This document shows, one piece after another, positions 37,138 to 49,968 of a stretch of DNA of 64,000 nt (the stretch's first letter is position 1; the number at the start of each line of letters is the position of its first letter). The position numbers and the translations under genes are program-made. Location: NCBI RefSeq assembly GCF_013369385.1, contig NZ_SZTO01000006.1, positions 124,001 to 188,000 of the forward strand, read 5' to 3'. Origin of the DNA: Vibrio sp. 05-20-BW147. Lineage in GTDB: Bacteria > Pseudomonadota > Gammaproteobacteria > Enterobacterales > Vibrionaceae. Below the pieces are notes generated by a model. That model was given only the letters and a program-made list of their open reading frames with translations, was not told where the DNA came from and did no database searches.

Positions 37138-37752
37138 TTATTTTGCCAGATCATCCAATTTCATTTGCAGAGTTTGACCTGCATCAGCGGCTTGTTGCGC
37201 TTCAGAGTAAGCGGCATAAGCGGCTTCTTTGTCACCCTGACGCAAAGCAATATCACCACGCAATTCTGCTACTCGGCCAGCCCAGCTAGCGTCTGTCACT
37301 TTTGCTAGCTCAGCTTTCGCTGCATCAAAATTGCCTAACTCTGCTTCTACTCGCGCAATACGGTAAGTCGTTAACGGAATAAGAGCCGCATCTTTGCTGT
37401 TGCTCTGAGCCCATTTTAGCTGGGTTAGCGCAGCATTAAGATCACCAGCGGTTACTTGTGCTTTAGCCAGTTGTAACGCCGCCAGTACCGAATACTCTTT
37501 GACGTCATTAGAGGCAATGAAAGCTTCAACATCCGCAGCCGCTTCAGCGCCTTTCGCCTGTAATGCATTAATTGCGGAAGTATAATTTTGTGAAGCAGCT
37601 TCACGCGCTTGCGTTACGCTATCTTGGTAGTAACGCCAGCCAAATAGACCACCGAGACCAACAACGGCACCGATGATCACGGCTTTGCCGTTCTCTTTCC
37701 ACCAATCTTTTATCGCTTCAACTTGTTCTTCTTCAGTATTGTAAACTTCCAC
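37138..37752 (-). CDS. yfgM: YfgM, ancillary SecYEG translocon subunit
   Basis: 204 residues with one transmembrane helix near the N-terminus (AVIIGAVVGLGGLFGWRYY, about 24-42) and a periplasmic TPR-like domain. In E. coli YfgM joins PpiD at the SecYEG translocon and hands substrates to periplasmic chaperones; it also affects RcsB stability. Lies between hisS and bamB as in E. coli. Confidence 0.92.
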   Translation of the reverse strand: MEVYNTEEEQVEAIKDWWKENGKAVIIGAVVGLGGLFGWRYYQDSVTQAREAASQNYTSAINALQAKGAEAAADVEAFIASNDVKEYSVLAALQLAKAQVTAGDLNAALTQLKWAQSNSKDAALIPLTTYRIARVEAELGNFDAAKAELAKVTDASWAGRVAELRGDIALRQGDKEAAYAAYSEAQQAADAGQTLQMKLDDLAK

Positions 37753-37821
37753 TTCCTGTCCTCTTTAAAACTGATTCAATGGCAGCGAAACCGCTGCTAT
37801 TGTTGTGACTGCTGCCAGAGC

Positions 37822-39090
37822 TTAAATCAGCTCAGCAATTTTGCTGGCAATCTCTTGCTGTGAATACGTAACTTGCTCACCACCAGCGAGATCTTTCAAT
37901 ACAACGGTGTTGTCTGCAACTTCATTCTCACCCAGTACTAGGGCTACAACCGCGCCCACTTTGTCAGCACGTTTAAATTGTTTCTTAAAGTTACCACCAC
38001 CAAAGTGGTTCATCACGCGAACCCCAGGAATGGCTTCACGAACTTGTTCCGCCAACTTCATGCCAGCCATCATAGTGCCTTCACCCGCAGTGACGACGTA
38101 AACGTCCACACTACGACGAACATCCGTCAGCTCTAACGTTTCCAACATTAGCACTAAACGCTCTAAGCCCATCGCAAAACCCACCGCAGGTGTCGCTTTG
38201 CCACCAAGTTGCTCTACTAGGCCATCGTAACGGCCACCACCACAAACGGTACCTTGAGAGCCTAGACTTTCCGTGATCCATTCAAAAACCGTGCGGTTGT
38301 AGTAATCCAGACCACGAACCAAGCGTTCGTTGACTGTGTATTCGATACCCGCCGCGTCAAGAAGTTCACACAAACCCGCAAAATGTTGCGTTGACTCTGG
38401 ATCTAAGTAGTCAGACAAACGTGGCGCATCACCCAAAATCGCTTGTACATCTGGATTCTTGGTATCCAATACACGTAGTGGGTTAGTATGCATACGACGT
38501 TTGCAATCTTCATCCAGCACATCGATATGTTGCTCAAGAAATGCGATCAGTGCAGTGCGATAGTTTGCGCGCGCTTCCAACGAACCAATCGAGTTCAGCT
38601 CTAGACGCACATGTTTATCAATGCCAAGTTCACGCCAAAGACGCGCAGTCATCATGATCAGCTCTGCATCGACGTCAGGGCCATTGAGACCAAAAACTTC
38701 TACACCACACTGGTGGAATTGACGGTAACGACCTTTTTGTGGACGCTCGTGGCGGAACATAGGACCCATGTACCAAACGCGCTGTTCTTGGTTGTACAGC
38801 AAACCGTTTTCAATCCCGGCACGCACACAACCCGCGGTGCCTTCTGGACGTAATGTTAAGCTGTCACCATTGCGGTCTTCAAAGGTGTACATCTCTTTTT
38901 CAACCACATCAGTCACTTCGCCAATAGCACGGCTAAATAGATGCGTCATCTCAACGATTGGCATGCGCATTTCATTGTAACCGTATGCGCTAATTACGTT
39001 CTTCACTGCGCCTTCTAGCTTCTGCCACAGTGGTGATTGAGTTGGGAGACAATCATTCATGCCTCGAATTGCTTGGATTGTTTTTGCCAC
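37822..39090 (-). CDS. hisS: Histidyl-tRNA synthetase
   Basis: Charges tRNA-His. 422 residues, class II synthetase: motif 2 is [18 protein letters not shown], the histidine-specific motif is [15 protein letters not shown], and motif 3 is GFAMGLERL; the anticodon-binding domain fills the last 95 residues. It follows ispG by 35 bases in the same operon. Confidence 0.97.
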   Translation of the reverse strand: MAKTIQAIRGMNDCLPTQSPLWQKLEGAVKNVISAYGYNEMRMPIVEMTHLFSRAIGEVTDVVEKEMYTFEDRNGDSLTLRPEGTAGCVRAGIENGLLYNQEQRVWYMGPMFRHERPQKGRYRQFHQCGVEVFGLNGPDVDAELIMMTARLWRELGIDKHVRLELNSIGSLEARANYRTALIAFLEQHIDVLDEDCKRRMHTNPLRVLDTKNPDVQAILGDAPRLSDYLDPESTQHFAGLCELLDAAGIEYTVNERLVRGLDYYNRTVFEWITESLGSQGTVCGGGRYDGLVEQLGGKATPAVGFAMGLERLVLMLETLELTDVRRSVDVYVVTAGEGTMMAGMKLAEQVREAIPGVRVMNHFGGGNFKKQFKRADKVGAVVALVLGENEVADNTVVLKDLAGGEQVTYSQQEIASKIAELI

Positions 39091-39125
39091 AATAATTACC
39101 GTAATTTGAATGACTTCGTTGAGAT

Positions 39126-40244
39126 TTAGTTTTGCACTTTAATGTCGATGCGGTTGCTTTCATCCATGCGTGCCGCTTTGGCACGGATCTTCGCTTCTAG
39201 TTGATTCACCAGATCTTCATTGTCGAAGCGCTCTTTTTGACGTTTACCATCTTCGTAAAAAGCGCTCTTCTTGTTGCTGCCAGCCAGACCGAGATGCGAT
39301 ACCTCAGCTTCACCCGGACCATTCACAACGCAACCAATGATGGAGACATCCATCGGAGTAATGATGTCTTCAAGTCGCTCTTCCAGTGCATTGACCGTGC
39401 TGATGACATCAAATTCCTGACGTGAACACGATGGACACGCGATAAAGTTGATGCCTCGCGAACGAATTCGCAATGACTTAAGAATATCAAAACCCACTTT
39501 GATCTCTTCAACAGGGTTCGCCGCCAAAGAGATACGTAGCGTATCGCCAATACCTTCCGCTAAAAGCATGCCTAAGCCAACCGCCGATTTCACTGCACCA
39601 GCACGAGCACCACCCGCTTCTGTAATGCCGAGATGCAGAGGTTGATCGATTTTCTTCGCCAACAGTCGGTAAGAATCCACCGCGAGGAAAACGTCTGACG
39701 CTTTCACACTGACTTTAAATTGATCAAAGTTGAGGCGATCAAGAATATCAACATGGCGCATGGCAGACTCGACCAAAGCTTCTGGTGTCGGCTCGCCATA
39801 CTTCATTTGCAGATCTTTCTCTAGCGACCCACCGTTGACACCGATGCGAATTGGAATGTTTTTGTCACGCGCGCAATCAACGACTGAGCGAATGCGCTCT
39901 TCATTACCAATGTTGCCCGGGTTGATGCGTAAACAATCCACCCCGTATTCGGCCACTTTCAGTGCGATACGATAATCAAAATGAATATCGGCGACTAATG
40001 GAATCGATACTTGCTGTTTGATCAGCTTGAAAGCTTCAGCCGCATCCATCGTCGGAACAGAAACACGAACAATGTCGGCGCCGACATTTTCCAATGCTTT
40101 AATTTGAGCAACGGTGGCTGCTACGTCCGTAGTGCGAGTATTGGTCATGGATTGCACCGCGATTGGCGCACCATCACCGATTGGAACATCGCCCACATAA
40201 ATTCGCGTCGATTTACGACGGATAATTGGAGATTCGTTGTGCAT
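39126..40244 (-). CDS. ispG: 4-hydroxy-3-methylbut-2-enyl diphosphate synthase IspG
   Basis: 4Fe-4S enzyme of the MEP isoprenoid pathway that reduces methylerythritol cyclodiphosphate to HMBPP. 372 residues with a TIM barrel and a C-terminal ferredoxin-like domain. Cluster ligands are in [13 protein letters not shown] (two Cys) and [12 protein letters not shown] (third Cys) with a Glu. Starts five bases after the rodZ stop. It depends on the isc system also in this window. Confidence 0.97.
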   Translation of the reverse strand: MHNESPIIRRKSTRIYVGDVPIGDGAPIAVQSMTNTRTTDVAATVAQIKALENVGADIVRVSVPTMDAAEAFKLIKQQVSIPLVADIHFDYRIALKVAEYGVDCLRINPGNIGNEERIRSVVDCARDKNIPIRIGVNGGSLEKDLQMKYGEPTPEALVESAMRHVDILDRLNFDQFKVSVKASDVFLAVDSYRLLAKKIDQPLHLGITEAGGARAGAVKSAVGLGMLLAEGIGDTLRISLAANPVEEIKVGFDILKSLRIRSRGINFIACPSCSRQEFDVISTVNALEERLEDIITPMDVSIIGCVVNGPGEAEVSHLGLAGSNKKSAFYEDGKRQKERFDNEDLVNQLEAKIRAKAARMDESNRIDIKVQN

Positions 40245-40249
40245 AATCT

Positions 40250-41200
40250 TTACAAAGGTAAGGTGAATCGAGCTACTTTGCCTGCAGTATACCGAGAAAG
40301 GTCGACAGGTTCACTTGCAAATGTCATGGTCACGCCTTCTGGCGCGCCCAAAATAACGTTAAAAGGGGCCTGACCAGAGAGGTTTAAATCTTGACCCGAT
40401 TTGCGGATGCCAGAAATCAATGTCTTACCACTGGCGTCTTTAACTTGAACCCAGCAGTCCGAACGAAAAGCCATTGTTAAGGCGGTTTCACCATTGGCTT
40501 TGGGTGCTTCTAACGGGAGTGATTCTTCTGCCACTGGCGGTGTCAGTTGTGCTTGGGCATCACTTTCCACCGCTTCCTCAACGGGAGTGCTTTCCGTTGT
40601 CTCAACCTGAGCAGGCTCAACCTCCACTTCTGTCGCGATCTCTGGCTGAGCATCCCCTTCGGCCATACTCATTTCTTGCATCACAACATCGTCAAGCACA
40701 GGTGGCTCATTCTCTTCAATCACTGCATTATCAAGTTGAGCGGCTTGATTGACCGACTGAGCTAAACTGTTCTCTTGCTGATTTTGCCACCACCAAAGTG
40801 AAGAAATGCCCGTGATGATGATGAAAATACCCCAAGTGATCAGCATGATGCGGCTATTGTGTTTCTCCGTATTGGTTTTACGTGAGAAGCTCTGCATCTC
40901 CTGTTCTTGGTGCTGCGCGTCACCAGTATTGTCTAGCGCATCAAGAATGATTTTTTCATCAAGACCAACCAATCTGGCGTAAGAGCGCAAATAACCGCGA
41001 GTAAAGGTCGCCACTTGGCCACTTTCAAGCTGGTTGTCGTCGATCTGTTCAATCACGTTAACGCGTAAACGTAATCGATCTGCGACTTGTTTTTGCGTGT
41101 AACCCATTGATTCGCGTTGGCGTTTGAGTAAGGTACCGACTTGTTCAATGGCGAGAGATTCTGTGGCACTGTCTTGTGAAAAATCGTTATCTGTAGTCAT
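40250..41200 (-). CDS. rodZ: Cytoskeletal protein RodZ
   Basis: 316 residues. N-terminal cytoplasmic HTH (about 20-85, [22 protein letters not shown]) that binds MreB, a basic stretch, one transmembrane helix ([21 protein letters not shown], about 118-138), a low-complexity acidic linker (Glu/Val/Ala/Pro-rich) and a C-terminal periplasmic beta domain (DUF4115). It sets rod shape. A promoter and an upstream terminator make it the head of the rodZ-ispG-hisS-yfgM-bamB-der unit. Confidence 0.94.
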   Translation of the reverse strand: MTTDNDFSQDSATESLAIEQVGTLLKRQRESMGYTQKQVADRLRLRVNVIEQIDDNQLESGQVATFTRGYLRSYARLVGLDEKIILDALDNTGDAQHQEQEMQSFSRKTNTEKHNSRIMLITWGIFIIITGISSLWWWQNQQENSLAQSVNQAAQLDNAVIEENEPPVLDDVVMQEMSMAEGDAQPEIATEVEVEPAQVETTESTPVEEAVESDAQAQLTPPVAEESLPLEAPKANGETALTMAFRSDCWVQVKDASGKTLISGIRKSGQDLNLSGQAPFNVILGAPEGVTMTFASEPVDLSRYTAGKVARFTLPL

Positions 41201-41362
41201 AACTGTCTAAAATCTTCAAATAATGAAAGTTAAGTGCGCTTATTATTCATCGTTCTTGGTTTGCACTGAACTTTGGAAAAAGTTTGCTGCGGTGCTTTGG
41301 ACGCAGCCCTAATTATTTTATTAGCCAACCTACACTGCCAAAACAGAGCTGTAGCTTTAAAC

Positions 41363-41390
41363 ATGATAAGCCAAACTGCGTTATTGACAA
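41363..41390 (-). promoter_or_regulatory. Sigma-70 promoter of rodZ operon
   Basis: Minus-strand TTGTCA (41390-41385), 16-base spacer, TATCAT (41368-41363), about 160 bases before rodZ. The 365-base gap between rlmN and rodZ otherwise contains only the rlmN terminator and a small CTGCG/CGCAG hairpin at 41286-41307; the pilF gene found here in many relatives is absent. Confidence 0.6.
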
Positions 41391-41519
41391 AAACTCTATG
41401 CTGAGAAATTTACCTTTAGCTCAAGCTTTTGTCCAAAGTTTGACACAAGAAATTCGATATATCGTCCAATTCAGCATAGAAAGTCCACCAAACAAGCAAA
41501 AAATGACGATTAGAAAGCA

Positions 41520-41548
41520 AAACAGCCAGAGCATAGCTCTGGCTGTTT
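41520..41548 (-). terminator. Terminator of rlmN
   Basis: AAACAGCCAGAGC / GCTCTGGCTGTTT with an ATA loop, 18 bases after the rlmN stop; minus strand continues TTGCTTT. Confidence 0.85.
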
Positions 41549-41565
41549 AATAAGAAAATGATGGC

Positions 41566-42690
41566 TTACAGCGCTTTAACCTCGATGGTCTCACCTTTGG
41601 CCGCTTTCAGCATGGCGGTACGCTTGGTTCGGTCGATCACGTCCCCCACTAACTGACCACATGCGGCATCAATATCATCACCGCGCGTCTTACGAATCGT
41701 CACCGTATGCTCATATTGCATCAATGTCTTTTGGAAACGATCAATACGTGAGTTGCTTGGTTTCTTGTATGGTGAGCCTGGGTATGGGTTAAATGGAATC
41801 AAGTTGATTTTACAAGGTGTATCCTTCATCAACTGCGCAAGCTCATGTGCATGTTCAGTGCCATCGTTAACATGATCAAGTAGCACGTATTCCACCGTCA
41901 CTTTACCGCGGTTGGCATTGGAAGAAGCAATGTAGCGACGCACTGATGCTAAGAAATCCTGAATATCCCAACGATCGTTGATCGGCATAATTTCACTGCG
42001 CAGTTTGTCATTAGGTGCATGCAAAGAAATCGCCAGTGCAACGTCAATTTTGCCCGTCATCTGATCTAAGCCAGAAACCACACCCGAAGTCGACACAGTA
42101 ACGCGGCGTTTAGAGAGGCCAAAGCCCAGATCATCCAGCATAATTTCCAAAGCAGGAATGAGGTTTTTCATGTTCAGCAACGGTTCACCCATGCCCATCA
42201 TCACCACGTTGGTGATCGGACGACGCCCAGTTTCTTTCTCAAGCCCTACTTCACGTGCCGCACGCCACACCTGACCGATGATTTCTGACACTTTTAAGTT
42301 ACGGTTGAAACCTTGCTGCGCCGTTGAACAGAATTTACATTCCAGTGCACAACCCACTTGAGATGAAACACAAAGTGTTGCGCGGTCTTCTTCTGGGATA
42401 TAAACCGTTTCAACATCTTGATCACCAACACGCATGGCCCACTTGATGGTGCCATCTGATGAGTGTTGAGCTTCTGAAACAACAGGTGCGACGATCTCGC
42501 ATTTCTGCTTAAGCTTCTCTCTCAACTGCTTGTTGATGTTGGTCATGTTATCGAAATCATCCACACCGAAATGGTAGATCCACTTCATAACCTGATCAGC
42601 ACGAAACGCTTTTTCGCCTAACTCTTGGGCGAACAGTTCACGCAGGCCTTTGCGATCAAAGTCGAGTAGATTAATTTTTTCAGTGCTCAT
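41566..42690 (-). CDS. rlmN: Dual-specificity RNA methyltransferase RlmN
   Basis: Radical-SAM enzyme that methylates C2 of A2503 in 23S rRNA and A37 in some tRNAs. 374 residues from the ATG at 42690 after GAGAGG; an earlier frame to 42756 is open but unlikely. The 4Fe-4S motif CxxxCxxC is [24 protein letters not shown] follows; the reactive Cys is in DIDAACGQL near the C-terminus. Confidence 0.96.
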   Translation of the reverse strand: MSTEKINLLDFDRKGLRELFAQELGEKAFRADQVMKWIYHFGVDDFDNMTNINKQLREKLKQKCEIVAPVVSEAQHSSDGTIKWAMRVGDQDVETVYIPEEDRATLCVSSQVGCALECKFCSTAQQGFNRNLKVSEIIGQVWRAAREVGLEKETGRRPITNVVMMGMGEPLLNMKNLIPALEIMLDDLGFGLSKRRVTVSTSGVVSGLDQMTGKIDVALAISLHAPNDKLRSEIMPINDRWDIQDFLASVRRYIASSNANRGKVTVEYVLLDHVNDGTEHAHELAQLMKDTPCKINLIPFNPYPGSPYKKPSNSRIDRFQKTLMQYEHTVTIRKTRGDDIDAACGQLVGDVIDRTKRTAMLKAAKGETIEVKAL

Positions 42691-42831
42691 GTTGCCTCTC
42701 AATGACTGAACAAGATTAAGGGCGCGAATTGTACAGGCTTTATGCAGTGACAACAAGGGCTGTAAAACCCCGAAGATGCTAAGGCGATAAAACCAAACGA
42801 TTAAAATATCACCACACTTTTCTTTAGCCAG

Positions 42832-42855
42832 AAAAAAGCCCAGCTTGCTGGGCTT
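42832..42855 (-). terminator. Terminator of ndk
   Basis: AAGCCCAG / CTGGGCTT stem with a CTTG loop, minus strand continuing TTTTC, 28 bases after the ndk stop. Confidence 0.8.
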
Positions 42856-42882
42856 GGGAGTTCGTCTACTTAATCAAACCGC

Positions 42883-43308
42883 TTAACGAGGGCAAATTTC
42901 CGACTCTGGGAAGAAAAAAGCAATTTCACGCGCTGCTGATGCAGGACTGTCACTGCCGTGCACCGAGTTGTGACGCATACTCAATGCATAGTCAGCGCGA
43001 ATGGTGCCACAAGCCGCTTCTTCTGGGTTGGTTTTACCCATCAATTCACGGTAACGTGCAATGGCATTTTCGCCTTCTAGAACCTGAACCATGATGGGTC
43101 CTGAAGTCATGAACTCTTTCAATGCTGGAAAAAATTCTTTTCCTTCGTGCTCAGCGTAAAAGCCACTTGCTTGTTCATCATTAAGATGCACCATTTTTGC
43201 CGCGATGATGTGTAATCCTGCCTTCTCAATGCGGTGGTAAATTTCACCGATTAAGTTGCGTTCTACAGCGTCAGGCTTAATGATCGAAAATGTTCTTTCT
43301 AGAGCCAT
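42883..43308 (-). CDS. ndk: Nucleoside diphosphate kinase
   Basis: Transfers phosphate between nucleoside tri- and diphosphates. 141 residues. The active-site signature [16 protein letters not shown] carries the phosphohistidine (His117); the N-terminal [12 protein letters not shown] is typical. Follows pepB on the minus strand by 64 bases. Confidence 0.97.
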   Translation of the reverse strand: MALERTFSIIKPDAVERNLIGEIYHRIEKAGLHIIAAKMVHLNDEQASGFYAEHEGKEFFPALKEFMTSGPIMVQVLEGENAIARYRELMGKTNPEEAACGTIRADYALSMRHNSVHGSDSPASAAREIAFFFPESEICPR

Positions 43309-43372
43309 AAGGTGTCCCTTTATTTCATGTCGTTGTTATAGTCCAGCAGCCCAATTGGGCTGCTGTGAAGTA

Positions 43373-44710
<1,338 letters not shown>

Positions 44711-44766
44711 CTATTGGAATAACTCACGGATGTTAGCATTATGTAGGGTAGAAATGTCAAATTGAT

Positions 44767-44796
44767 AAAAAAACGGACCAAAAGGTCCGTGTTTTT
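44767..44796 (-). terminator. Terminator of isc operon
   Basis: ACGGACC / GGTCCGT stem with an AAAA loop, T/A-runs on both sides, 34 bases after the iscX stop and before pepB. Confidence 0.85.
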
Positions 44797-44823
44797 TAAT
44801 GAATTTTGTTAACTCGGCTGGAT

Positions 44824-45018
44824 TTATTCCCATTCATCCAACCAGCAAAGAATCACCGCTTCGAGGATCTTTTCATTGGAATGATTGGGCTCGTCATCAA
44901 AACCATCAATTTCTAGAATCCATTGATGAAGATCGGTAAAACGCACCGTTTTGGGGTCCATCTCAGGAAAGCGCTCACAAAGCTCAATGGCGATATCACG
45001 CGAATCTGTCCATTTCAT
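44824..45018 (-). CDS. iscX: IscX, small acidic Fe-S assembly protein
   Basis: 64 residues from the ATG at 45018 ([20 protein letters not shown]..). Highly acidic with the conserved [14 protein letters not shown] and a C-terminal CWLDEWE. It binds IscS and iron and tunes cluster assembly. Last gene of the isc operon. Confidence 0.94.
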   Translation of the reverse strand: MKWTDSRDIAIELCERFPEMDPKTVRFTDLHQWILEIDGFDDEPNHSNEKILEAVILCWLDEWE

Positions 45019-45099
45019 ACTTATCTTCCTTTGAAACATTCGTCACTTCAGCAACAGTTCACTAAGTCAAAAGACCCAGAAAACTGCGCAACACATCGA

Positions 45100-45438
45100 T
45101 TAATGGTCTTCCGATGCGTGGTTTAGCGTGTATTTTGGAATCTCAACCACTAGGTCTTCATCCGCCACTTTCGCTTGGCAGCCTAAACGCGATTCAGGCT
45201 CTAGCCCCCATGCTTTGTCGAGCATGTCATCTTCTAACTCATCGCTTTCTTCAAGTGAATCAAAGCCCTCACGAATGATGACGTGACACGTAGTACAAGC
45301 GCAAGACTTCTCACACGCGTGCTCAATCGCAATCCCATTTTTCAGTGCCACATCTAATACTGTGTCACCACTGTTTGCTTCTAGCACGGCACCTTCTGGG
45401 CACAAATCTTCATGAGGCAATACAATAATCTTAGGCAT
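45100..45438 (-). CDS. fdx: 2Fe-2S ferredoxin of the ISC system
   Basis: 112 residues, adrenodoxin-type ferredoxin. The cluster ligands are in EHACEKSCACTTCHVII (three Cys) and the fourth in SRLGCQAKV. It supplies electrons for cluster assembly on IscU. Eleven bases after hscA. Confidence 0.96.
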   Translation of the reverse strand: MPKIIVLPHEDLCPEGAVLEANSGDTVLDVALKNGIAIEHACEKSCACTTCHVIIREGFDSLEESDELEDDMLDKAWGLEPESRLGCQAKVADEDLVVEIPKYTLNHASEDH

Positions 45439-45449
45439 AGTTGTTACTC

Positions 45450-47303
45450 TTAAATAGTGTCAATTGACTGGCCAGCCAGTGCTGCACGAATAGACTTATC
45501 CATTCGACGAGAGGCAAAATCTTGGCTCGCTTTATCAGTGTCTTTAATACCTTGCTCAATCGCATTCGCTTCGTTGCCATTGCGCAGTTCAATCAAGGAT
45601 TCAATCGCTTGCAGTAAGGTGGCTTTTTCAGCTTCGCTGAGTAGCTCATCCCCGTCAGCTTGCATCGCGGCAATAAGACCTTCAATCACTCGATCCGCTT
45701 CTACACGTTGCTCAGCTAAAGCGCGAGCTTGCATGTCTTCTTTGGCATACGTCATGGAATCGCGAAGCATGTTCGCCACTTCGTCATCACTCAGACCATA
45801 AGATGGCTTCACTTGGATTTCCGATTGAACACCTGTGCTTTTCTCCATCGCGGTCACTGACAGCAGGCCATCGGCATCCACTTGGTAGGTAACGCGAATA
45901 TGAGCAGCACCAGCCGCCATTGGCGGAATGCCTTTGAGTGAAAAGCGAGCGAGCGAACGACAGTCATCCACCATCTCACGTTCACCTTGAACAATATGGA
46001 CGCTCATTGCGGTTTGGCCATCTTTGAAGGTGGTGAACTCTTGAGCGCGTGCCACCGGAATGGTGGTATTGCGAGGAATGATTTTCTCAACCAAACCACC
46101 CATGGTTTCAATCCCCAACGAAAGAGGGATCACATCCAGCAATAGCATTTCAGAATCAGGCTTGTTGCCCGCCAGAATATCCGCTTGAATACCAGCGCCA
46201 ATGGCAACCACTTCATCAGGGTTGATGTTGGTTAATGGTGTGCGACCAAAGAACTCACCCACCATTTCGCGAACCAATAAAGTGCGAGTAGAACCGCCAA
46301 CCATGACCACTTCAAGTACTTCGTCAGCGTCCACATCTGCGTCTTTCAACGCTCGACGACAGGACAGCAGCGTTTTTTTCACTAGCGGACGAATCAGCTC
46401 TTCAAATTGCTCACGCGTGACTACGCCTTTCCAACCAAAGACCTCTACTTCAACAGAGTCTTGCTCAGAGAAAGCAATCTTAGTGGCCGTCGCAATGTTC
46501 AATAGGGTGCGGTTTTTTTCTGCGCTCAAAGGCGTCTCTAAGCCCGCTTGCTCGGCAAGAAAATCGGCCAACAGATGGTCAAAATCATCACCACCTAATG
46601 CAGAATCACCGCCGGTGGCCAATACCTCAAACACTCCTTTTGACAGGCGCAAAATTGAGATATCAAACGTACCACCACCCAAATCGTAGACCGCAATGAC
46701 CCCTTCTTGGCCAGAGTCTAAGCCATAGGCAATGGCGGCGGCTGTCGGCTCGTTCAGTAAGCGAAGCACATGCAGGCCGGCAAGTTTCGCTGCATCTTTA
46801 GTGCCGGCTCGCTGCGCATCATCAAAGTAGGCAGGAACGGTAATGACCACACCAGAAAGCTCACCACCGAGGCTCTCTTCTGCGCGTTTTGCTAGCACTT
46901 TTAGGATATCGGCAGAAACTTCAATTGGGTTTTTGTCCCCTTGAGCCGTCTGGAGAACAGGCAAACCATTCTCACTGGCTTTAAAACGATAAGGCAAAGA
47001 AGGATAACGAGTTTGGATGTCCGTTAACGAACGACCCAATAAACGTTTTACTGAGATGATGGTATCTTGTGGCTGAGATTCAGACAGCGCTTTCGCCGCG
47101 TAGCCGACAATCGCCTCTTCATTGGCATAATTAACAATCGATGGAAGAAGGCTACGACCTTGAGCATCTTTCAAAGTGTCTGCGGTGCCGCTTCTGACCG
47201 AAGCGACCAAAGAGTTAGTGGTACCAAGATCGATACCGGCTGCTCTTTTGTGCTCATGAGGTGCCGAGCTTTGGCCCGGTTCTGCAATTTGAAGTAATGC
47301 CAT
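45450..47303 (-). CDS. hscA: Fe-S assembly chaperone HscA (Hsp66)
   Basis: 617-residue Hsp70-type ATPase specialised for IscU. ATPase motifs [14 protein letters not shown] (N-terminal), [15 protein letters not shown] and [17 protein letters not shown]. The substrate domain begins after [17 protein letters not shown] and binds the LPPVK motif of IscU. It works with HscB, encoded 21 bases upstream. Confidence 0.97.
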   Translation of the reverse strand: MALLQIAEPGQSSAPHEHKRAAGIDLGTTNSLVASVRSGTADTLKDAQGRSLLPSIVNYANEEAIVGYAAKALSESQPQDTIISVKRLLGRSLTDIQTRYPSLPYRFKASENGLPVLQTAQGDKNPIEVSADILKVLAKRAEESLGGELSGVVITVPAYFDDAQRAGTKDAAKLAGLHVLRLLNEPTAAAIAYGLDSGQEGVIAVYDLGGGTFDISILRLSKGVFEVLATGGDSALGGDDFDHLLADFLAEQAGLETPLSAEKNRTLLNIATATKIAFSEQDSVEVEVFGWKGVVTREQFEELIRPLVKKTLLSCRRALKDADVDADEVLEVVMVGGSTRTLLVREMVGEFFGRTPLTNINPDEVVAIGAGIQADILAGNKPDSEMLLLDVIPLSLGIETMGGLVEKIIPRNTTIPVARAQEFTTFKDGQTAMSVHIVQGEREMVDDCRSLARFSLKGIPPMAAGAAHIRVTYQVDADGLLSVTAMEKSTGVQSEIQVKPSYGLSDDEVANMLRDSMTYAKEDMQARALAEQRVEADRVIEGLIAAMQADGDELLSEAEKATLLQAIESLIELRNGNEANAIEQGIKDTDKASQDFASRRMDKSIRAALAGQSIDTI

Positions 47304-47324
47304 GATGGATCCTTGTTTTTCAAA

Positions 47325-47840
47325 CTAGCCGAAGAGTTTCTCTTCCACTAGCTCTATTTCATTCTTTAGTTTGGCAATAAATTTCAGCTTACGTACGCGA
47401 TCGGCGGCTTGTGGCCACTGAGCGTCATTCAGCTCTTGCTCAATTGATGCGAGATGTTGTTTATACATTTTGCTCACTCTGGCATCAAACGCCGCCAAAG
47501 CACTCTCAGCATCTGAGCGATGAGGGATCTCTTCCAACTCTTCACGCAATTCCATCTGTTCCATCAGAAACATGGGATCTTGCATGGTTTGCTGCTCACC
47601 TCGGATTTCTAAACCGTTTTGCGCCAAAAGGTATTCCGCACGAGAAATGGGATTCTTAAGCACCTGGTAAGCATCATTAATTTGTGCCGCTTTTTGCACT
47701 GCTAACAAACGATCGCGTTCAGAAGCGGTCGCAAAATTGTCCGGATGGAAGCGTTTTTGCAATTCTCGGAACTGAGAAGAAAGAAGGCTACCATCCAGCG
47801 AAAACTGAGGTGGTAGCCCAAACAATTCAAAGTGATTCAT
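47325..47840 (-). CDS. hscB: Co-chaperone HscB (Hsc20)
   Basis: 171 residues. N-terminal J domain with the HPD motif in KRFHPDNFATA, and a C-terminal three-helix domain that binds IscU. It stimulates HscA ATPase. Confidence 0.96.
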   Translation of the reverse strand: MNHFELFGLPPQFSLDGSLLSSQFRELQKRFHPDNFATASERDRLLAVQKAAQINDAYQVLKNPISRAEYLLAQNGLEIRGEQQTMQDPMFLMEQMELREELEEIPHRSDAESALAAFDARVSKMYKQHLASIEQELNDAQWPQAADRVRKLKFIAKLKNEIELVEEKLFG

Positions 47841-47900
47841 TGATCTATGGTCCTTGAATAAATCTTCTGAGCCAATGGTAACGGCTCAGAATTTCAGTCA

Positions 47901-48224
47901 TTAGACGTTGAAGCTTTCACCGCAACCACATTCACTTTTCGCATTTGGGTTGTTGAATTCAAAGCCTTCATTCAACCCTTCTTTTACGTAGTCTAGTTGC
48001 GTGCCGTCTAGATACACCAAACTCTTTTTATCGATAATCACTTTAACACCTGAATGCTCAAACACTTCGTCTTCTTCATTCAGTTCGTCAACAAACTCAA
48101 GGACATAGGCCATACCCGAACAACCGGTCGTCTTCACACCTAAACGTAAACCAATGCCTTTGCCTCGGTTATCTAGGAATGCTCTCACTCGACTTGCTGC
48201 GGATTCTGTTAATGTAACGGCCAT
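47901..48224 (-). CDS. iscA: Fe-S carrier protein IscA
   Basis: 107 residues, A-type carrier. Cluster ligands are Cys35 in [13 protein letters not shown] and the C-terminal CGCGESF pair. Confidence 0.97.
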   Translation of the reverse strand: MAVTLTESAASRVRAFLDNRGKGIGLRLGVKTTGCSGMAYVLEFVDELNEEDEVFEHSGVKVIIDKKSLVYLDGTQLDYVKEGLNEGFEFNNPNAKSECGCGESFNV

Positions 48225-48296
48225 ACTGCACCTTAGTTAAATAGTTTACCAATGGAATGGGAGCGTAAGGCCCCCATTATAACCTCAAAAAACGCC

Positions 48297-48680
48297 TTAA
48301 AGTTGGTGTTTTTTCTTGTAGTCAGCGACTGCGGCTTTAATTGCATCTTCTGCAAGAATTGAACAGTGCACTTTCACTGGTGGCAATTCTAGCTCTTCTG
48401 CAATTTCCGAGTTTTTGATCGAAGCCGCTTCTTCGATGCTCTTGCCTTTTACCCATTCAGTAACCAATGAGCTTGATGCAATCGCACTACCACAACCGTA
48501 GGTCTTGAACTTTGCGTCTTCAATGATGCCTTCTGGCGTCACTTTGATTTGCAGTTTCATTACGTCACCACATGCAGGCGCGCCAACCATGCCGCTACCT
48601 ACCGATGGATCTTCTTTGTCAAACGAACCAACGTTACGTGGGTTCTCATAGTGATCAATTACTTTTTCGCTGTATGCCAT
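48297..48680 (-). CDS. iscU: Fe-S scaffold protein IscU
   Basis: 127 residues. Scaffold on which clusters form. Conserved Cys in GAPACGDVMK, KTYGCGSAIASSS and KVHCSILAEDA, and the HscA recognition motif LPPVK at residues 99-103. Confidence 0.98.
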   Translation of the reverse strand: MAYSEKVIDHYENPRNVGSFDKEDPSVGSGMVGAPACGDVMKLQIKVTPEGIIEDAKFKTYGCGSAIASSSLVTEWVKGKSIEEAASIKNSEIAEELELPPVKVHCSILAEDAIKAAVADYKKKHQL

Positions 48681-48723
48681 GATATTTACCTCGAATCCTC
48701 TATAACTTGTCTATGAATTGATC

Positions 48724-49938
48724 TTAGTGGTGAGCCCACTCAACCGTGTTGAGATCAATTCCTTCCTTGTACATATCCCATAGAGGAGACATGTCGCGCA
48801 GCTTTTCAACCGCTACACGGATTTGTTCAATTGCGTAGTCGATCTCTTCTTCCGTGGTAAAACGACCAAAGGAGAAACGAATCGAGCTATGTGCTAACTC
48901 ATCATTGAGACCGAGAGCACGCAGTACATAAGAAGGCTCTAGACTCGCTGAAGTACAAGCACTGCCTGACGATACCGCAAGATCTTTTAGTGACATCAGT
49001 AGTGATTCACCTTCGACAAAAGCAAAGCTGATGTTTAGGTTGTGTGGAACGCGCTGGTCCAGATCACCGTTGATGGTCACTGCTTCCATGTCTTTCACGC
49101 CGTCTAGCAGACGATTACGCAGCGCTAACGCATGTTGGTAGTCTTTTTCCATATCAAGTTTGGCGATGCGGAAAGCTTCACCCATACCAACGATTTGGTG
49201 AGTCGCTAACGTCCCTGAACGGAAACCGCGCTCATGACCCCCACCGTGCATTTGAGACTCAAGACGAATACGTGGTTTGCGGCGAACGTAAAGTGCACCA
49301 ATGCCTTTCGGACCGTAAATCTTGTGTGCAGAAAGCGAGATCAAGTCTACCTTCAGTTGCTGAACATCAATCGCCACTTTACCTGCTGACTGTGCTGCAT
49401 CGACGTGGAAAATGATTTTACGTGAACGGCAAAGTTCACCAATGGCTTCGAGATCTTGAATCACACCAATTTCATTGTTCACGTGCATGATAGAAACCAA
49501 GACAGTATCTTCACGCATTGCGGCTTCAAGCTTGCTTAGGCTAATTAAACCATTTGATTCTGGCTCAAGGTAAGTCACTTCAAAACCTTCACGCTCAAGC
49601 TGACGGCAAGTATCCAGTACTGCTTTATGCTCTGTTTTGCTGGTAATGATGTGCTTACCTTGTTTTGAGTAGAAGTGAGCCGCACCCTTGATCGCTAAGT
49701 TATCCGATTCGGTCGCGCCTGAAGTAAACACGATTTCACGAGGATCGGCATTCAACAATTCTGCAATTTGCTCACGAGCAGTATCTACTGCTTCTTCTGC
49801 CTGCCAACCGTAACGATGAGAACGTGACGCTGGGTTACCAAAGTTACCATCCATCGTCATGCACTGAACCATTTTCTCAGCGACACGTGGATCTACAGGG
49901 CAAGTCGCCGAATAGTCTAGATAAATAGGCAGTTTCAT
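48724..49938 (-). CDS. iscS: Cysteine desulfurase IscS
   Basis: 404-residue PLP enzyme releasing sulfur from cysteine for clusters and tRNA thiolation. PLP lysine in [17 protein letters not shown]; the persulfide Cys in [17 protein letters not shown]. Starts 30 bases after the iscR stop. Confidence 0.98.
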   Translation of the reverse strand: MKLPIYLDYSATCPVDPRVAEKMVQCMTMDGNFGNPASRSHRYGWQAEEAVDTAREQIAELLNADPREIVFTSGATESDNLAIKGAAHFYSKQGKHIITSKTEHKAVLDTCRQLEREGFEVTYLEPESNGLISLSKLEAAMREDTVLVSIMHVNNEIGVIQDLEAIGELCRSRKIIFHVDAAQSAGKVAIDVQQLKVDLISLSAHKIYGPKGIGALYVRRKPRIRLESQMHGGGHERGFRSGTLATHQIVGMGEAFRIAKLDMEKDYQHALALRNRLLDGVKDMEAVTINGDLDQRVPHNLNISFAFVEGESLLMSLKDLAVSSGSACTSASLEPSYVLRALGLNDELAHSSIRFSFGRFTTEEEIDYAIEQIRVAVEKLRDMSPLWDMYKEGIDLNTVEWAHH

Positions 49939-49968
49939 TCTTCACTCCAATGTAAACTTTTTGGCCGC

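Noticed and set aside
41284..41550. 88-residue plus-strand frame between rodZ and rlmN
   Set aside because: It runs through the rlmN terminator and the rodZ promoter, with no ribosome site.
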